From NCBI GenBank assembly GCA_035518815.1, contig DATIXG010000060.1:62001-126000 (forward strand): 64,000 nucleotides of DNA, given 5' to 3'. The notes under the pieces were generated by a model. That model worked only from the letters and a program-made list of their open reading frames with translations. It did not search any database and was not told where the DNA came from. Origin of the DNA: AG25 sp035518815. GTDB lineage: Bacteria; Gemmatimonadota; Gemmatimonadetes; Gemmatimonadales; GWC2-71-9. Both the position numbers and the translations under genes were made by a program. Positions 1-8,691 of this stretch are shown here, one piece after another (positions within the stretch are counted from its first letter, which is position 1; every line of letters begins with the position of its first letter).

Positions 1-879
1 GGCCGCGTCCTGCTCCTCGTCATCGACTGCCTGCGACTCGATCAATGGCTGATGCTGCGCGAGCTCGTGACGCCGCTGTTCGACGTGGAAGAGTCGCACT
101 ACTTCAGCATTCTCCCCACTGCCACGCCGTTCGCGCGCAACGCGATCTTCAGCGGCCTCTTCCCCATGGAGCTCGCGGCCCGTCACCCCGAGTGGTGGGG
201 CCGCGCCTCGGACGACGAGAGTTTGAACGCGCACGAGGCGGACCTCCTGTCCGAGCAGATGCTCGAGCTCGTGGGCCGGCCGGTGCCGGTGCGCTACGAG
301 AAGCTGTTCAGCGCGCCCGACGGCGCGGACCTGCTGCGCCGCCTGCCGGCGCACCTCTCCCAGGACGGGGTCACGGCGCTCGTGTTCAACTTCGTGGATC
401 AGCTGACGCACGGCCGCTCAGAGAGCGCGATCCTGTTCGAGGTGGCCCGCGATGACGCGGCGCTGCGCGGAGTCACCCGGGCGTGGTTCGAGCGCTCGCC
501 CGTGCTCGCGGCCCTCTACGAGGCCGAACGGCGGGGTGTGGCGGTGCTCCTCACCACGGACCACGGGTCGATCCACTGCGAGACACCCGCGACCGTGTTC
601 GCGCGGCGCGACGCCACCTCGAATCTCCGCTACAAGTTCGGTGAGGACCTGCGCGCCGAGGACCCCGAGGCCGCGCTGACGGTGGCCGACCTGAAGGCGT
701 TCGGATTGCCCGGCATGGGGCTCGGCGCGCGGCTCCTGCTCGCGACCGAAGATCGCTTCTTCGTCTATCCCACCAAGCTGCGCGAATACCAGGCCCGCTA
801 CCGGGGATCGTTCCTGCACGGCGGCGTGAGCCCCGAGGAGATGATCCTGCCCGTGGCTCTCCTCACGCCCCGTTCCTGA
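1..879 (+). CDS. porX: PorX-like response regulator, PglZ phosphatase domain (3' part)
   Basis: The gene enters from before the window; 292 codons of its 3' end are visible and its TGA abuts the ATG of the next gene. What is seen is an alkaline-phosphatase-fold PglZ domain: VIDCLRLDQW at visible residues 7-16, ILPTATPFARNAIFSG from about residue 37, LLTTDHGS near 182 and LHGGVSPEEMILP near the end. These blocks match PorX of Bacteroidota, an orphan response regulator with a receiver domain ahead of PglZ that controls type IX secretion. The receiver half, if present, lies outside the window. The family is firm; a role in type IX secretion here is inferred. It heads an operon of an exporter and glycosyltransferases. 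Confidence 0.8.
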   Translation, partial: GRVLLLVIDCLRLDQWLMLRELVTPLFDVEESHYFSILPTATPFARNAIFSGLFPMELAARHPEWWGRASDDESLNAHEADLLSEQMLELVGRPVPVRYEKLFSAPDGADLLRRLPAHLSQDGVTALVFNFVDQLTHGRSESAILFEVARDDAALRGVTRAWFERSPVLAALYEAERRGVAVLLTTDHGSIHCETPATVFARRDATSNLRYKFGEDLRAEDPEAALTVADLKAFGLPGMGLGARLLLATEDRFFVYPTKLREYQARYRGSFLHGGVSPEEMILPVALLTPRS

Positions 880-2685
880 ATGGGCCACAGCGCCCGCCGC
901 CTCCTCAGTCAGCTCCGCCCGTACACGTTCCTGTTCTTCGTCAACATCGGGGCCACCGTCGGGGCCTCGCTGATGGATGGCGCCACGTTCGTGCTCATGA
1001 TCCCGTTCCTGCGGACCCTGTTTGGCGAGCAGGCGCTGCCGGAGGCAGGGGGGTCGCAGGTGGAGCGGATCCTGAACCTGATCGCGGGGCCGCTCCTCGC
1101 CGGGGCATCGCCGGAGGCGGCGCTGCACAAAGTCGTGTTCGTGCTGGTCGCGGCGCTCATCCTCAAGAACGTGCTGAGCTACGGCGCCTCGTACGCGAGC
1201 GTCGTGATCCAGGAAGGCGTCGTGCGCGACCTGCGCGTCCGCCTGTTCGAGCACCTCGAAACGCTCCCGCTCGCCTACTTCCAGCGGACGCGCGGCGGGC
1301 AGCTGCTGTCGCGCCTCGTGACCGACACCGACCAGGTGAAGACCGCGATCACCGCGGCACTCGCCTCGTTGCTCCAGAACGCGTGCGTGGTGCTCGTGTA
1401 TGTCGCCATTCTCCTCGGGCTCTCATGGCGCTTGACGCTGATCACGCTCGTGTGCGCGCCGTTGCTGGTGATCACCATCCGCCCGCTCGCGCGGCGCGTG
1501 CGGCGGCGCTCGCGTGAAAATGCCGAGGACCGGGGCGAGCTGACGAGCCTCGTCGCCGAGCTGGTCGGATCGATCAAGCTCGTGCGTGCCTACGTCGCCG
1601 AGGTGTTCGAATCCGAGCGGTTCCGGGTGTTGGCCGATCGCTGCCGGAAAGGAATCCTGCGGGCCCAGCGCTGGTCGCTGCTCACCAGCCCGCTGACGGA
1701 GGTGTTCGCCGGGATCGTCATCATTCTGGTGTTCTCGGTCGGGGCCAAGCTGGCGATGGGCAAGTCGGGATCGCTCCGGCCCGAGGTGCTCATCGCGTTC
1801 CTCGCCGTCGCGCTGCGCGTCATGTCGCCCGTCAAGTCCATCGCGAACTTCCCCACAAACCTGGCGAACGCGCTGGCGGCCGCGGACCGCGTGTTCGAGG
1901 TCCTGGACATGGCGCCCGACGAGGCCGACCGGCCCGATGTTACGCCCGCCCGCTTCGAGCAGCGCATCGAATACCGGAAGGTCTCGTTCTCATACAACGG
2001 CGAGGCCCCCGTCCTCCAGGACATCGCACTCGAGGTGCGGCGCGGCCAGGTGATCGCCGTCGTGGGACCGTCCGGGTCAGGAAAGACGACGCTCGTGGAC
2101 CTGTTGCCCCGGTTCTACGATCCCACGGCGGGCGAGATCGTGATGGACGGCGTCTCGATCAGGACGTTCTCCCGCAAGAGCCTGCGGGGGCTCATGGGGA
2201 TCGTGTCGCAGGAGACGATTCTCCTGAACGACACGGCGTTCGCGAACATTGCCTACGGCCGCCGCGACTTCACGCTGCCGCAGGTCGAAGCCGCCGCGCT
2301 GGCCGCAAACGCGCACGAATTCATTCGCCAGCTCCCCAAGGGCTACGAGACCCTGCTCGGCGAGCGCGGCGTCCGGCTGTCGGGCGGCGAGCGCCAGCGC
2401 ATCGCGATCGCCCGCGCATTGCTGCGGGACCCGCCGATCCTCATCCTCGATGAGGCGACGAGCGCGCTCGACTCGGAGTCCGAGCGCCTGGTGCAGGAAG
2501 CGATCGACCGCCTCATGGTGCATCGCACCGTGTTCGTGATCGCGCATCGTCTGGCAACGGTACGGGACGCCGACCTGATTGTCGTTCTCGCCGACGGGCG
2601 CATCGTGGAGCGCGGCGATCACCAGACGCTATTTGGCGCCGGCGGCCTCTACCGACGGTTCTACGACATGCAGTTCCGGGTCTGA
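880..2685 (+). CDS. MsbA-like lipid/polysaccharide ABC exporter
   Basis: A 601-residue half-transporter with the membrane domain first and the ATPase second, the layout of MsbA-type exporters that flip lipid A or lipid-linked sugars across the inner membrane. Roughly residues 15-330 carry the six membrane helices. The ATPase shows Walker A GPSGSGKTT near 395, the Q-loop, the signature LSGGERQRIA near 499, Walker B ILILDEAT near 519 and the switch His in VIAHRL. The ATG follows the stop of the PorX-like gene with no gap and the next gene begins 2 nt after its stop, so it lies in one operon with glycosyltransferases. That context favours a glycolipid substrate, but the exact cargo cannot be read from the sequence. 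Confidence 0.88.
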   Translation: MGHSARRLLSQLRPYTFLFFVNIGATVGASLMDGATFVLMIPFLRTLFGEQALPEAGGSQVERILNLIAGPLLAGASPEAALHKVVFVLVAALILKNVLSYGASYASVVIQEGVVRDLRVRLFEHLETLPLAYFQRTRGGQLLSRLVTDTDQVKTAITAALASLLQNACVVLVYVAILLGLSWRLTLITLVCAPLLVITIRPLARRVRRRSRENAEDRGELTSLVAELVGSIKLVRAYVAEVFESERFRVLADRCRKGILRAQRWSLLTSPLTEVFAGIVIILVFSVGAKLAMGKSGSLRPEVLIAFLAVALRVMSPVKSIANFPTNLANALAAADRVFEVLDMAPDEADRPDVTPARFEQRIEYRKVSFSYNGEAPVLQDIALEVRRGQVIAVVGPSGSGKTTLVDLLPRFYDPTAGEIVMDGVSIRTFSRKSLRGLMGIVSQETILLNDTAFANIAYGRRDFTLPQVEAAALAANAHEFIRQLPKGYETLLGERGVRLSGGERQRIAIARALLRDPPILILDEATSALDSESERLVQEAIDRLMVHRTVFVIAHRLATVRDADLIVVLADGRIVERGDHQTLFGAGGLYRRFYDMQFRV

Positions 2686-2687
2686 GC

Positions 2688-3557
2688 GTGCTGTCGGGCT
2701 TCTCGGTCGTGCGGAACGCCGTCGCGCTCGACTACCCGATCGTCCCCGCGATCCGCTCCATTCTGGAGCTGTGCGACGAGGTGGTCGTGAACGTCGGCCC
2801 GTCGGACGACGGGACGCGCGATCTCGTGGCATCGATTGGCGACCCCCGCGTGCGCATCGTGGATGGTGTGTGGGACATTTCCCTCGGCCGGCTGGTCCTG
2901 TCCGTCGAAACGAACCGGGCCATGGCCGCTTGTCGCGGACCGTGGGGCGTGTATATCCAGGCGGACGAGGTCTTGCACGAGGACGGCGTGGCGATCCTGC
3001 GCGACATGGTGCGCGGGGTCGATGGTGACGCCGGCGTCGAAGGACTACTGGTCGAGTACGTGCACCTGTACGGCGATTTCGAGACCGTGGCCACGAACCG
3101 CCACTGGTACCGCCGCGAGGTTCGCGTGGTACGCCTCGGTGGCGACATCCGCTCCTTTGGTGACGCGCAGGGGTTCCGCGTGGGGGCAGGCGAGCGCCGG
3201 CTGCGCGCGCGGCTGACTGGCGCGCGCATGTTCCACTACGGGTGGGCCCGGCCGCCCGCGTCGCTCCTGCGCAAGCAGCGGGCGTGGCAGGAGATCTTCG
3301 CGGCAGGCCAGGAGACCGAAGCGCAGCGCGACCCCGAGGATTCACTCGAGTGGACGCCACTACTGCGTCCCTTGCGTGGGGCGCACCCACGGGCCGTGGC
3401 CGAATGGGTGGCGGCCCGTCGCTCGGAGGGGGTGGCCGCGCCTCACGTCGGCCCGCGCCGCCTCCGGCCGGGCGACCTGCGCTACTACATGTCCGACTGG
3501 ATCGAGCGCCTGACGGGCGCCCGCATCTTCGAGTACAAGAACTACGTCGAGGTATGA
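2688..3557 (+). CDS. Family 2-like glycosyltransferase
   Basis: A 289-residue GT-A fold protein starting at GTG 2 nt after the ABC exporter. The N-terminus has the nucleotide-sugar pattern of GT2 enzymes in a slightly degenerate form: VVNVGPSDDGTRDLV near residues 29-43 stands where family members have (V/D)xGSxDxT, and YIQADEVLHEDG near 90 supplies the DxD-like metal site as QADE. The C-terminal third is basic with TrpXXX helices and has no membrane segment, so it is probably cytoplasmic and membrane-peripheral. Its stop overlaps the ATG of the CgeB-type transferase (ATGA), implying coupled translation. The acceptor and donor are unknown. Confidence 0.75.
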   Translation: MLSGFSVVRNAVALDYPIVPAIRSILELCDEVVVNVGPSDDGTRDLVASIGDPRVRIVDGVWDISLGRLVLSVETNRAMAACRGPWGVYIQADEVLHEDGVAILRDMVRGVDGDAGVEGLLVEYVHLYGDFETVATNRHWYRREVRVVRLGGDIRSFGDAQGFRVGAGERRLRARLTGARMFHYGWARPPASLLRKQRAWQEIFAAGQETEAQRDPEDSLEWTPLLRPLRGAHPRAVAEWVAARRSEGVAAPHVGPRRLRPGDLRYYMSDWIERLTGARIFEYKNYVEV

Positions 3558-4489
3558 ATGGCGCGCGCGTGATCCTCGTGGCCGCCTTCGACCGGCGCTA
3601 CCACCGCAGCGGCTATGCGCTCGCCACGGCGCTCGCATCGCTCGGCTGCGAGGTGCGCTGTTGCGAGGAGCGCGAGCGCGGCTGGCGCGCGTGGCTGGGC
3701 CAGCCCAGCTCGCTGGCCGATCGTCTGGCCGCGGAGCTGAAGCGCGAGCATACCGATCTCGTGCTCGTGTTCAAAGGCGCGCGTTTGTCGCCCGTGGCCA
3801 TCGCCGCCTTGCGGCGCGGCACGAAGGCGCGCTGGGCGAACTGGTTCCCCGATGACCCGCACGACTTCGAGACTTCCGTCCGGATCGCCCCCGCGTACGA
3901 CTGCTTTTTCACGCACGACTCCTCGTGCCTCGACCGCCATCGCGCGGCGGGCGCGCGTGCTCACTATCTGGCGTTCGGGTGCGATCCCGACTTCCTGCGA
4001 CCGCTCGAAATCCCGCGCGCGCCCCTTGTGTTCGTCGGGACGCGCGATCCGCTGCGCGAGCAGCTGTTGCGCGAAATCACCGACCTCGGGCTGGTTGCAC
4101 GCGGGCCGGGGTGGCCCGGCGGACCGGTCTACGGCGACGCGTTCGTGCGGGCGCTCGCCGGGGCGAAGGTCGGCGTGAACGTGCATCAGCAATTCGGCAC
4201 GGGGGACGTCGAGCGCTACGGCTCGGGTGCGAACATGCGCGTCTTCGAGCTGGCGGCCATCGGGACCCCGCAGCTGTCAGACGCGAAGGGCGACATCCCG
4301 CGACACTTCACTCCCGACCGAGAGATCGTGCTCTATCGGACTGCCGCCGAGCTGCGCGAGCGCGCGAAAGCGCTGCTCGACGACGAAGCGCTGTGCCGCT
4401 CGCTCGCTACGGCGGCGCGCGGGCGCGCGCTGCGCGAGCATACCTGGGCGCAGCGGTTGCGGGAGCTGCTCAGCGCGGCGCTGCCTTAG
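3554..4489 (+). CDS. CgeB-type family 1 glycosyltransferase
   Basis: A 311-residue GT-B protein. I chose ATG 3554, which overlaps the preceding stop as ATGA; longer upstream reading in the same frame is antisense-like extension over the previous gene. The C-terminal half fits the CgeB/glyco_trans_1_2 family: NVHQQFGTGD, YGSGANMRVFELAAIGTPQ and a terminal EHTWAQRLREL helix, the region that binds the sugar nucleotide. The middle contains WFPDDPHDFE and DCFFTHDSSCLD, typical of this family's N-terminal domain. It ends tail to tail with the next minus-strand gene, overlapping it by 4 nt. Likely part of a surface glycan pathway with the neighbouring exporter; the sugar is unknown. Confidence 0.78.
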   Translation: MNGARVILVAAFDRRYHRSGYALATALASLGCEVRCCEERERGWRAWLGQPSSLADRLAAELKREHTDLVLVFKGARLSPVAIAALRRGTKARWANWFPDDPHDFETSVRIAPAYDCFFTHDSSCLDRHRAAGARAHYLAFGCDPDFLRPLEIPRAPLVFVGTRDPLREQLLREITDLGLVARGPGWPGGPVYGDAFVRALAGAKVGVNVHQQFGTGDVERYGSGANMRVFELAAIGTPQLSDAKGDIPRHFTPDREIVLYRTAAELRERAKALLDDEALCRSLATAARGRALREHTWAQRLRELLSAALP

Positions 4490-5436
4490 GGGTTCGGGGT
4501 TGGGGCATAGGGGGTGGGAATCCCCGGCGGGAGCTTTCCAGTCTCGAGTAGAGTCTTGTACATCCTGACGTAACCTTCTGCCATTGCGAGGTGACTGAAG
4601 TATTTCACCGCATGCGCCCGGCAGGTCTCGGCGCTGCGGGTGTCGATCGTCGCGACCGCGGCGACCATGTCCTCGAGCGTGTCGCACAGCGCGCCGACTT
4701 CCGGCGTCACCAGCTCGGGCAGCGCGCCCCGCCTGGTGCCGAGCACCGGGGTGCCCGAGAACAACGCCTCAATGGTCGTCAGGCCGAAGTGCTCTTCCCA
4801 CAGGGCGGGCACCCACAAGCAGCGGGCTCCCGCGAGCAGCGCGACTTTCTCTGACTCGTCCACCGTCCCGATGAACTTGATCCCCGGCCGGAGCGTGGGC
4901 CGCCAGCCGCCCACGAGAATCAGCCGGCGTTTGGCCATCCGCGCGCCCTTGATCGCCCAACGATACCCTTTCACGCGGTGCAGGCGGCCCAGGAAGAGGT
5001 CGTAGTCGTCCTTCTGAGAGCGGAATTGGAAGTCCGCCGGGTCGAGGCCGTTGTAGACGAAGATCTCGCTGCCCTGGTGCCGGGCGTGCTTCTGCGACTG
5101 AAGGACCGTGTCGGGCGATGCGATGTATCCGGCCGGCCCCTCACCGTACATCGTTTGCAGGAAGGGACGGGACGGGCGGCGGCCCGCGAGGAACTGGACG
5201 TGAATCACGTCCACGTCGCGCGGGACGATGCTGGCGAGATCGAGGTCGTGCGAGGTGACGACGTCGGGGGGGATCTCGATGACGCTCGCTTCGGGCACCT
5301 GCGTTCCCGGTGCGGCGACGAGGGTGACCCGGTGACCAAGCGCAGCGAGTCCGCGCGCCAGCGCGACCACCACGCGCTCGGTGCCGCCATACTTGCGGAC
5401 CGGCAGGCGATAGTGGGAGACGAGGGCTACGTGCAC
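4486..5436 (-). CDS. Family 4-like glycosyltransferase (paralogue A)
   Basis: A 316-residue GT-B glycosyltransferase. The start GTG at 5436 gives HVALVSHYRLPVRKYGGTE, the usual N-terminal strand and glycine loop; the open frame upstream to 5520 has no family character. Donor-site features are seen: LFLGRLHRVKGY near the middle, and FGLTTIEALFSGTPVLGT, the E-x7-E-like block that holds the nucleotide sugar. It is a clear paralogue of the gene at 6111-7088, sharing the CRAHAxxYFxHxxMAExYV and RMYxTLLExGxLPxG segments. Its last residues (PTPYAPTPNP) are coded by a heptanucleotide array, so the tail is probably not part of the fold. Substrate unknown. Confidence 0.78.
   Translation of the reverse strand: MHVALVSHYRLPVRKYGGTERVVVALARGLAALGHRVTLVAAPGTQVPEASVIEIPPDVVTSHDLDLASIVPRDVDVIHVQFLAGRRPSRPFLQTMYGEGPAGYIASPDTVLQSQKHARHQGSEIFVYNGLDPADFQFRSQKDDYDLFLGRLHRVKGYRWAIKGARMAKRRLILVGGWRPTLRPGIKFIGTVDESEKVALLAGARCLWVPALWEEHFGLTTIEALFSGTPVLGTRRGALPELVTPEVGALCDTLEDMVAAVATIDTRSAETCRAHAVKYFSHLAMAEGYVRMYKTLLETGKLPPGIPTPYAPTPNP
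4488..4518. repeat. Heptanucleotide array at a gene's 3' end
   Basis: Four 7-nt words of the type AGGGGTT follow each other (4488-4494, 4495-4501, 4502-4508, 4509-4515) and then a GGG. They overlap the stop codons of the two convergent glycosyltransferases and encode the proline-rich tail of the minus-strand one. Confidence 0.6.
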
Positions 5437-5559
5437 GCGACTATGGTAGCGGCGTTCTCGACGCGCTGTCCAGACAAGTGTCGGCGTCGTTGACCGCTCG
5501 TTGAGGCTCCCGCACACCATTTGATTGCGACGCTTGCCGAGAGACCTTACGTTGCCACC

Positions 5560-6105
5560 ATGTCACGCCCCGTGCCGATGACTGCTGACGAGCTGCTTCA
5601 CGCCCCGGTCGCCAACAAACGAACGGAGCTGGTGCAGGGGGTGCTCGTCGTGCGGGAGCCGCCGGGTGGGAGACATGGCTTTGTCGCCATGAACCTCGGC
5701 GTCGAGCTCAGCACGTATGTCCGGCGTACCGGTGCTGGCGCCGTATTCGCCGCCGAGACCGGGTTCAAGCTCGCGACGGATCCGGACACGGTTCGTGCCC
5801 CCGACGTCGCATTCGTGGCCCGCGAACGCGTGCCCGCCGCGCTCACCCGAGGATATCCCGCGCTTGCCCCTGACCTCGCAGCTGAGGTCCTGTCCCCCGA
5901 TGACCGTCCCGGCGAGGTATTGGCCAAGATCGCTGACTGGCTGTCGGCCGGAACGAAGCTCGTTTGGGTTGTTGATCCGGAGCGCCGTCTCGCGCGTGTC
6001 TATCGTGCTGACGGCAGTGAGCGCCTCGTTCCCGCGGGAGAGATGCTCGATGGGGAGGAGGTCGTGCCGGGATTCAGCTGTCCACTCGCAACACTGTTCG
6101 ACTAG
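5560..6105 (+). CDS. Uma2-family (DUF820) putative nuclease
   Basis: A 181-residue protein of the Uma2 family, a PD-(D/E)xK nuclease fold common in cyanobacteria, Gemmatimonadota and other environmental phyla, with no settled biological role. The start ATG 5560 gives MSRPVPMTADELL, the normal family opening; a TTG further up is unlikely. Seen are KRTELVQGVLVV near the N-terminus, APDVAFVARER near residue 87 and LAAEVLSPDDRPGEVLAKI near 107, which contain the acidic residues and lysine of the nuclease site, then WVVDPERRLARVYR. It lies alone on the plus strand between two paralogous minus-strand glycosyltransferases, as if inserted between the products of a duplication. Confidence 0.85.
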   Translation: MSRPVPMTADELLHAPVANKRTELVQGVLVVREPPGGRHGFVAMNLGVELSTYVRRTGAGAVFAAETGFKLATDPDTVRAPDVAFVARERVPAALTRGYPALAPDLAAEVLSPDDRPGEVLAKIADWLSAGTKLVWVVDPERRLARVYRADGSERLVPAGEMLDGEEVVPGFSCPLATLFD

Positions 6106-6110
6106 GTATG

Positions 6111-7088
6111 TCATCCTGAGCGCCGATGTCGCGAAGGATCTGTGGCGCTCGCGGGTGTAGGCCGCCCCGCCGGCAGCGTCCCTGATTCGAGCAGAGTCCG
6201 GTACATCCGCACGTATTCTTCCGCCATCACGACGTGCGTGAAATACCGCTCGGCGTGGGCGCGGCACGCCAGCGGATCGCGCGTGTGAATCGTCTCGGCG
6301 GCGACAATCATCTCATCCATCGTGCGCGACAGCGCCCCGACCTCGGGCGTGATCAGCTCGGGCAGCGCCCCCCGCCGCGTCGCAAGCACAGGCGTCCCCG
6401 AGAACAATGCCTCGATGGTCACCAACCCGAACGGCTCGTCCCACTCGGCGGGATTCCACAGGCAGCGCGCCCGCGCCAGTAGCGCGGCCTTCGCGCCGTC
6501 CTCGACCTCACCGACGTACTTGACCGACCCCGTGAACGTCGGCCGCCAGCCACCCGCCACAATCAGCGGATGCCCCGTGCGCCGCGCGGCCTCGATCGCC
6601 CAATGGTATCCCTTGGTGCGATGCAGCTTGCCGAGGAACAGGTCGTACTGATCGGGACGCTTCGCGAACCGACGCGCGAAATACGCCGCCGGATCGAGCC
6701 CGTTGTAGACGAACACCGTGCTGCCATGGCGACTTGCATGGTCGCGCGACAAGTAGATGGCGTTTGGGGGATGAGCCGAGCCCGCCTTCAGGTTGCCGTG
6801 CACCGTCTGGACGACCGGCACGCGGTCGGGCGCATGCGCCACCGGAAAGTGCACGTGCAGGAGATCCGCATCATCCGGAATGTGCTGCGCGACCAATTTC
6901 GGGTCCGCGAACTTTCCGGGAGCGATGCCGACCACCGCTGCGTCGGCGACTCGGCTGCCCGGCGGCGCGAGCAGCGTCACCCGGTGGCCCAGTACCGCGA
7001 GCCCGCGCACCAGCGCGACCACCACGCGCTGCGGCCCACCGTAGCCCTTGGCCGGCAAGACCTGGTTCGACGCGACGACGATGTGCAT
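6111..7088 (-). CDS. Family 4-like glycosyltransferase (paralogue B)
   Basis: A 325-residue GT-B enzyme starting MHIVVASNQVLPAKGYGGPQ. It has LFLGKLHRTKGYHWAIEAA in the donor domain and FGLVTIEALFSGTPVLATRR, the catalytic-site block of GT4 enzymes. It matches the gene at 4486-5436 over most of its length, including the C-terminal CRAHAERYFTHVVMAEEYV stretch, so the two are duplicates. No membrane segment is seen. The polysaccharide deacetylase lies 9 nt upstream on the same strand and reads into it, so the two may be co-transcribed. The acceptor is not predictable. Confidence 0.78.
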   Translation of the reverse strand: MHIVVASNQVLPAKGYGGPQRVVVALVRGLAVLGHRVTLLAPPGSRVADAAVVGIAPGKFADPKLVAQHIPDDADLLHVHFPVAHAPDRVPVVQTVHGNLKAGSAHPPNAIYLSRDHASRHGSTVFVYNGLDPAAYFARRFAKRPDQYDLFLGKLHRTKGYHWAIEAARRTGHPLIVAGGWRPTFTGSVKYVGEVEDGAKAALLARARCLWNPAEWDEPFGLVTIEALFSGTPVLATRRGALPELITPEVGALSRTMDEMIVAAETIHTRDPLACRAHAERYFTHVVMAEEYVRMYRTLLESGTLPAGRPTPASATDPSRHRRSG

Positions 7089-7097
7089 CGCGCTAAG

Positions 7098-7907
7098 CTA
7101 CGGCCCCAGCGAGCCGCGGCCGGAGGGACCGTCGCCGGGCGACTCCGGGGAGTGGGGAGTGGCGGTTGTCGGGAGTCGAGCCCAAGACGGTCCCTCCAGC
7201 CGCAGCCACCGGAGTCGAAACAGGGTCCACCGCAGGCGCCTCGGGGTCGTGTGTTGATCGATCCACAGGCGCGTGAGCCGGAACGGGTCCGTGCGCCTCG
7301 TGTTCATGCGCGGTCGGGCGATCACAGCGGCCTCGTACCCCGCCTGGCGCGCGAGGTCTCGCACCGCCTTGTTCTGCTTGCCGTATGGATAGCACAGCAC
7401 GGTGACGGGCGCGCCCAGCAGGCGCGTGAGCGCGGCGCGCGAGCCGGTCAACTGCTCGAGCGCCTGCTCGGCCGGGATCATCGTGAGCGCCGGATGGGTG
7501 CGGGTGTGGGATTCGAAACGGATGCCGGCCGCCTGCATCTGGGCGATCTCCCCCGCGCCGAGCAGCGGCTCGACGGGCTCGGGCGGGTCCCAGGAGTTCG
7601 TCTTGCCTACGTGATCCGAAACGAGAAACACGGTCGCACTGAAGCCGAATTTCCGGAGCGGGGGCAGGGCGAACCTCGCCAGCGATCGGTAGCCGTCGTC
7701 GAAGGTGATGATGATCGGCCGCCGGGGCAGGGTACCGTCGCCCCGCCGGTACGCGAGCCACCCGGCGAAGGAAATCGTCTCGTAGCCGAGCTGCCGCAGG
7801 GTCGCGAGTTGGGCCTCGAATTGTTCGGGCGGAACGTAGAGTCGGGGCGAGCGGGCCTGCGGTGGAATCCGATCCACGCCGTGGTACATCAGGATCGGCA
7901 GCCTCAT
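7098..7907 (-). CDS. Polysaccharide deacetylase (NodB/CE4 domain)
   Basis: A 269-residue carbohydrate esterase family 4 protein that would remove N- or O-acetyl groups from a glycan. It has LPILMYHGVD at the N-terminus, the first catalytic motif TFDDGY near residue 97 with the metal and base aspartates, the metal-binding HTRTHPA motif with its HxxxH spacing, and CYPYGKQN. No signal peptide is visible, so it may act on a lipid-linked precursor in the cytoplasm or use a non-classical route. It overlaps the upstream WaaE-like gene by ATGA. The last 30 or so residues, rich in Pro, Ser and Gly, are encoded by a palindromic heptanucleotide repeat and extend past the normal domain end. Confidence 0.85.
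   Translation of the reverse strand: MRLPILMYHGVDRIPPQARSPRLYVPPEQFEAQLATLRQLGYETISFAGWLAYRRGDGTLPRRPIIITFDDGYRSLARFALPPLRKFGFSATVFLVSDHVGKTNSWDPPEPVEPLLGAGEIAQMQAAGIRFESHTRTHPALTMIPAEQALEQLTGSRAALTRLLGAPVTVLCYPYGKQNKAVRDLARQAGYEAAVIARPRMNTRRTDPFRLTRLWIDQHTTPRRLRWTLFRLRWLRLEGPSWARLPTTATPHSPESPGDGPSGRGSLGP
7117..7202. repeat. Palindromic element with heptanucleotide core
   Basis: Perfect 12-bp arms GGAGGGACCGTC (7122-7133) and GACGGTCCCTCC (7186-7197) extend outward with one mismatch to about 7117 and 7202. Between them lie 7-nt words GGGAGTG, GGGAGTG, GCGGTTG and TCGGGAG (7148-7175). The whole element lies inside the 3' end of the deacetylase gene. Confidence 0.65.
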
Positions 7908-8665
7908 CCCGCGGCCGAACGCTCCGTCATGTCCCAGAGATAGGCGTACTTGAGGAACGCCGAGTAGGCCGTGAGCGCGGAGGCTACGAAGCCGTAGCGG
8001 CCATCGAGGAAGCTCCCGTAGATGACGTAGTCACGCACGAACCGCCACCACGGGCGCAGCACGAGATCCCACAGGCTCGCGCGCCGGCCCCGGGCGTGCA
8101 GCTCCTCGGCGCCCCAGCGGGCGTAGGCGATCATCTTCTCGAGATGGTGCGTCAGGTCGCGATAGGGGACATGCCGGATGGTGCCGTTGAGCGTCCCGAC
8201 GTCGGTGATGGATTCGAGATCGGGATGGATCCGCGAATCCGCAAAGCGGCGGTCGCGGGTAAACAGACGCACGTGCCAGTCACGGCCCCAGCGGCCGCGG
8301 TGACGCACCCGTCCCAGGTAGACGTTCTCGAAGCGAATGCGGTACGCCTGATGCCTGGGCGCCTCGACCACGCCGGCGAGATCCTCCCGCAGGGAGGCCG
8401 TCACTCGCTCGTCGGCGTCGAGCGCCAGCACCCAGTGATGGCGCGCTGCCTCGATGGCGGCGTTGCGCTGCGCGCCGAGCGAGCGGCCGCGCAGCTCGAT
8501 CACCCGCGCCCCGAGGCGCCGCGCGATCGCCACCGTGTCGTCGCTCGAGCCGCCGTCCGCCACGATCACATCATCCGCCCAGCTGAGCGACGGCACGAGC
8601 TCGGCGATGTGCGTCGCCTCGTTGAGCGTCGGGATCACCACGGTGAGCGGCAGCTTGGCGGACAT
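7904..8665 (-). CDS. WaaE/KdtX-like family 2 glycosyltransferase
   Basis: A 253-residue GT-A enzyme. ATG 8665 gives MSAKLPLTVVIPTLNEATHI, the standard GT2 opening; the frame continues upstream without family features. DDVIVADGGSSDDTVAIARR near residue 35 and LALDADERVT near 85 (the DxD metal site) are present, followed by FENVYLGRVRHRGRWGRDWHVRLF, typical of the lipopolysaccharide core glucosyltransferase WaaE group. The C-terminus has a hydrophobic, amphipathic segment likely to bind the inner membrane. It runs into the deacetylase by ATGA overlap and starts back to back with the GT4 gene at 8706, about 40 nt away, so a short divergent promoter region lies between. Confidence 0.82.
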   Translation of the reverse strand: MSAKLPLTVVIPTLNEATHIAELVPSLSWADDVIVADGGSSDDTVAIARRLGARVIELRGRSLGAQRNAAIEAARHHWVLALDADERVTASLREDLAGVVEAPRHQAYRIRFENVYLGRVRHRGRWGRDWHVRLFTRDRRFADSRIHPDLESITDVGTLNGTIRHVPYRDLTHHLEKMIAYARWGAEELHARGRRASLWDLVLRPWWRFVRDYVIYGSFLDGRYGFVASALTAYSAFLKYAYLWDMTERSAAG

Positions 8666-8691
8666 GGCGTCCTCGTGTGCGGAAGCCCCAT

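Noticed and set aside
418..1254. Minus-strand frame of 278 codons
   Set aside because: Lies across two genes with clear family motifs; His/Glu/Arg-rich composition of an antisense shadow.
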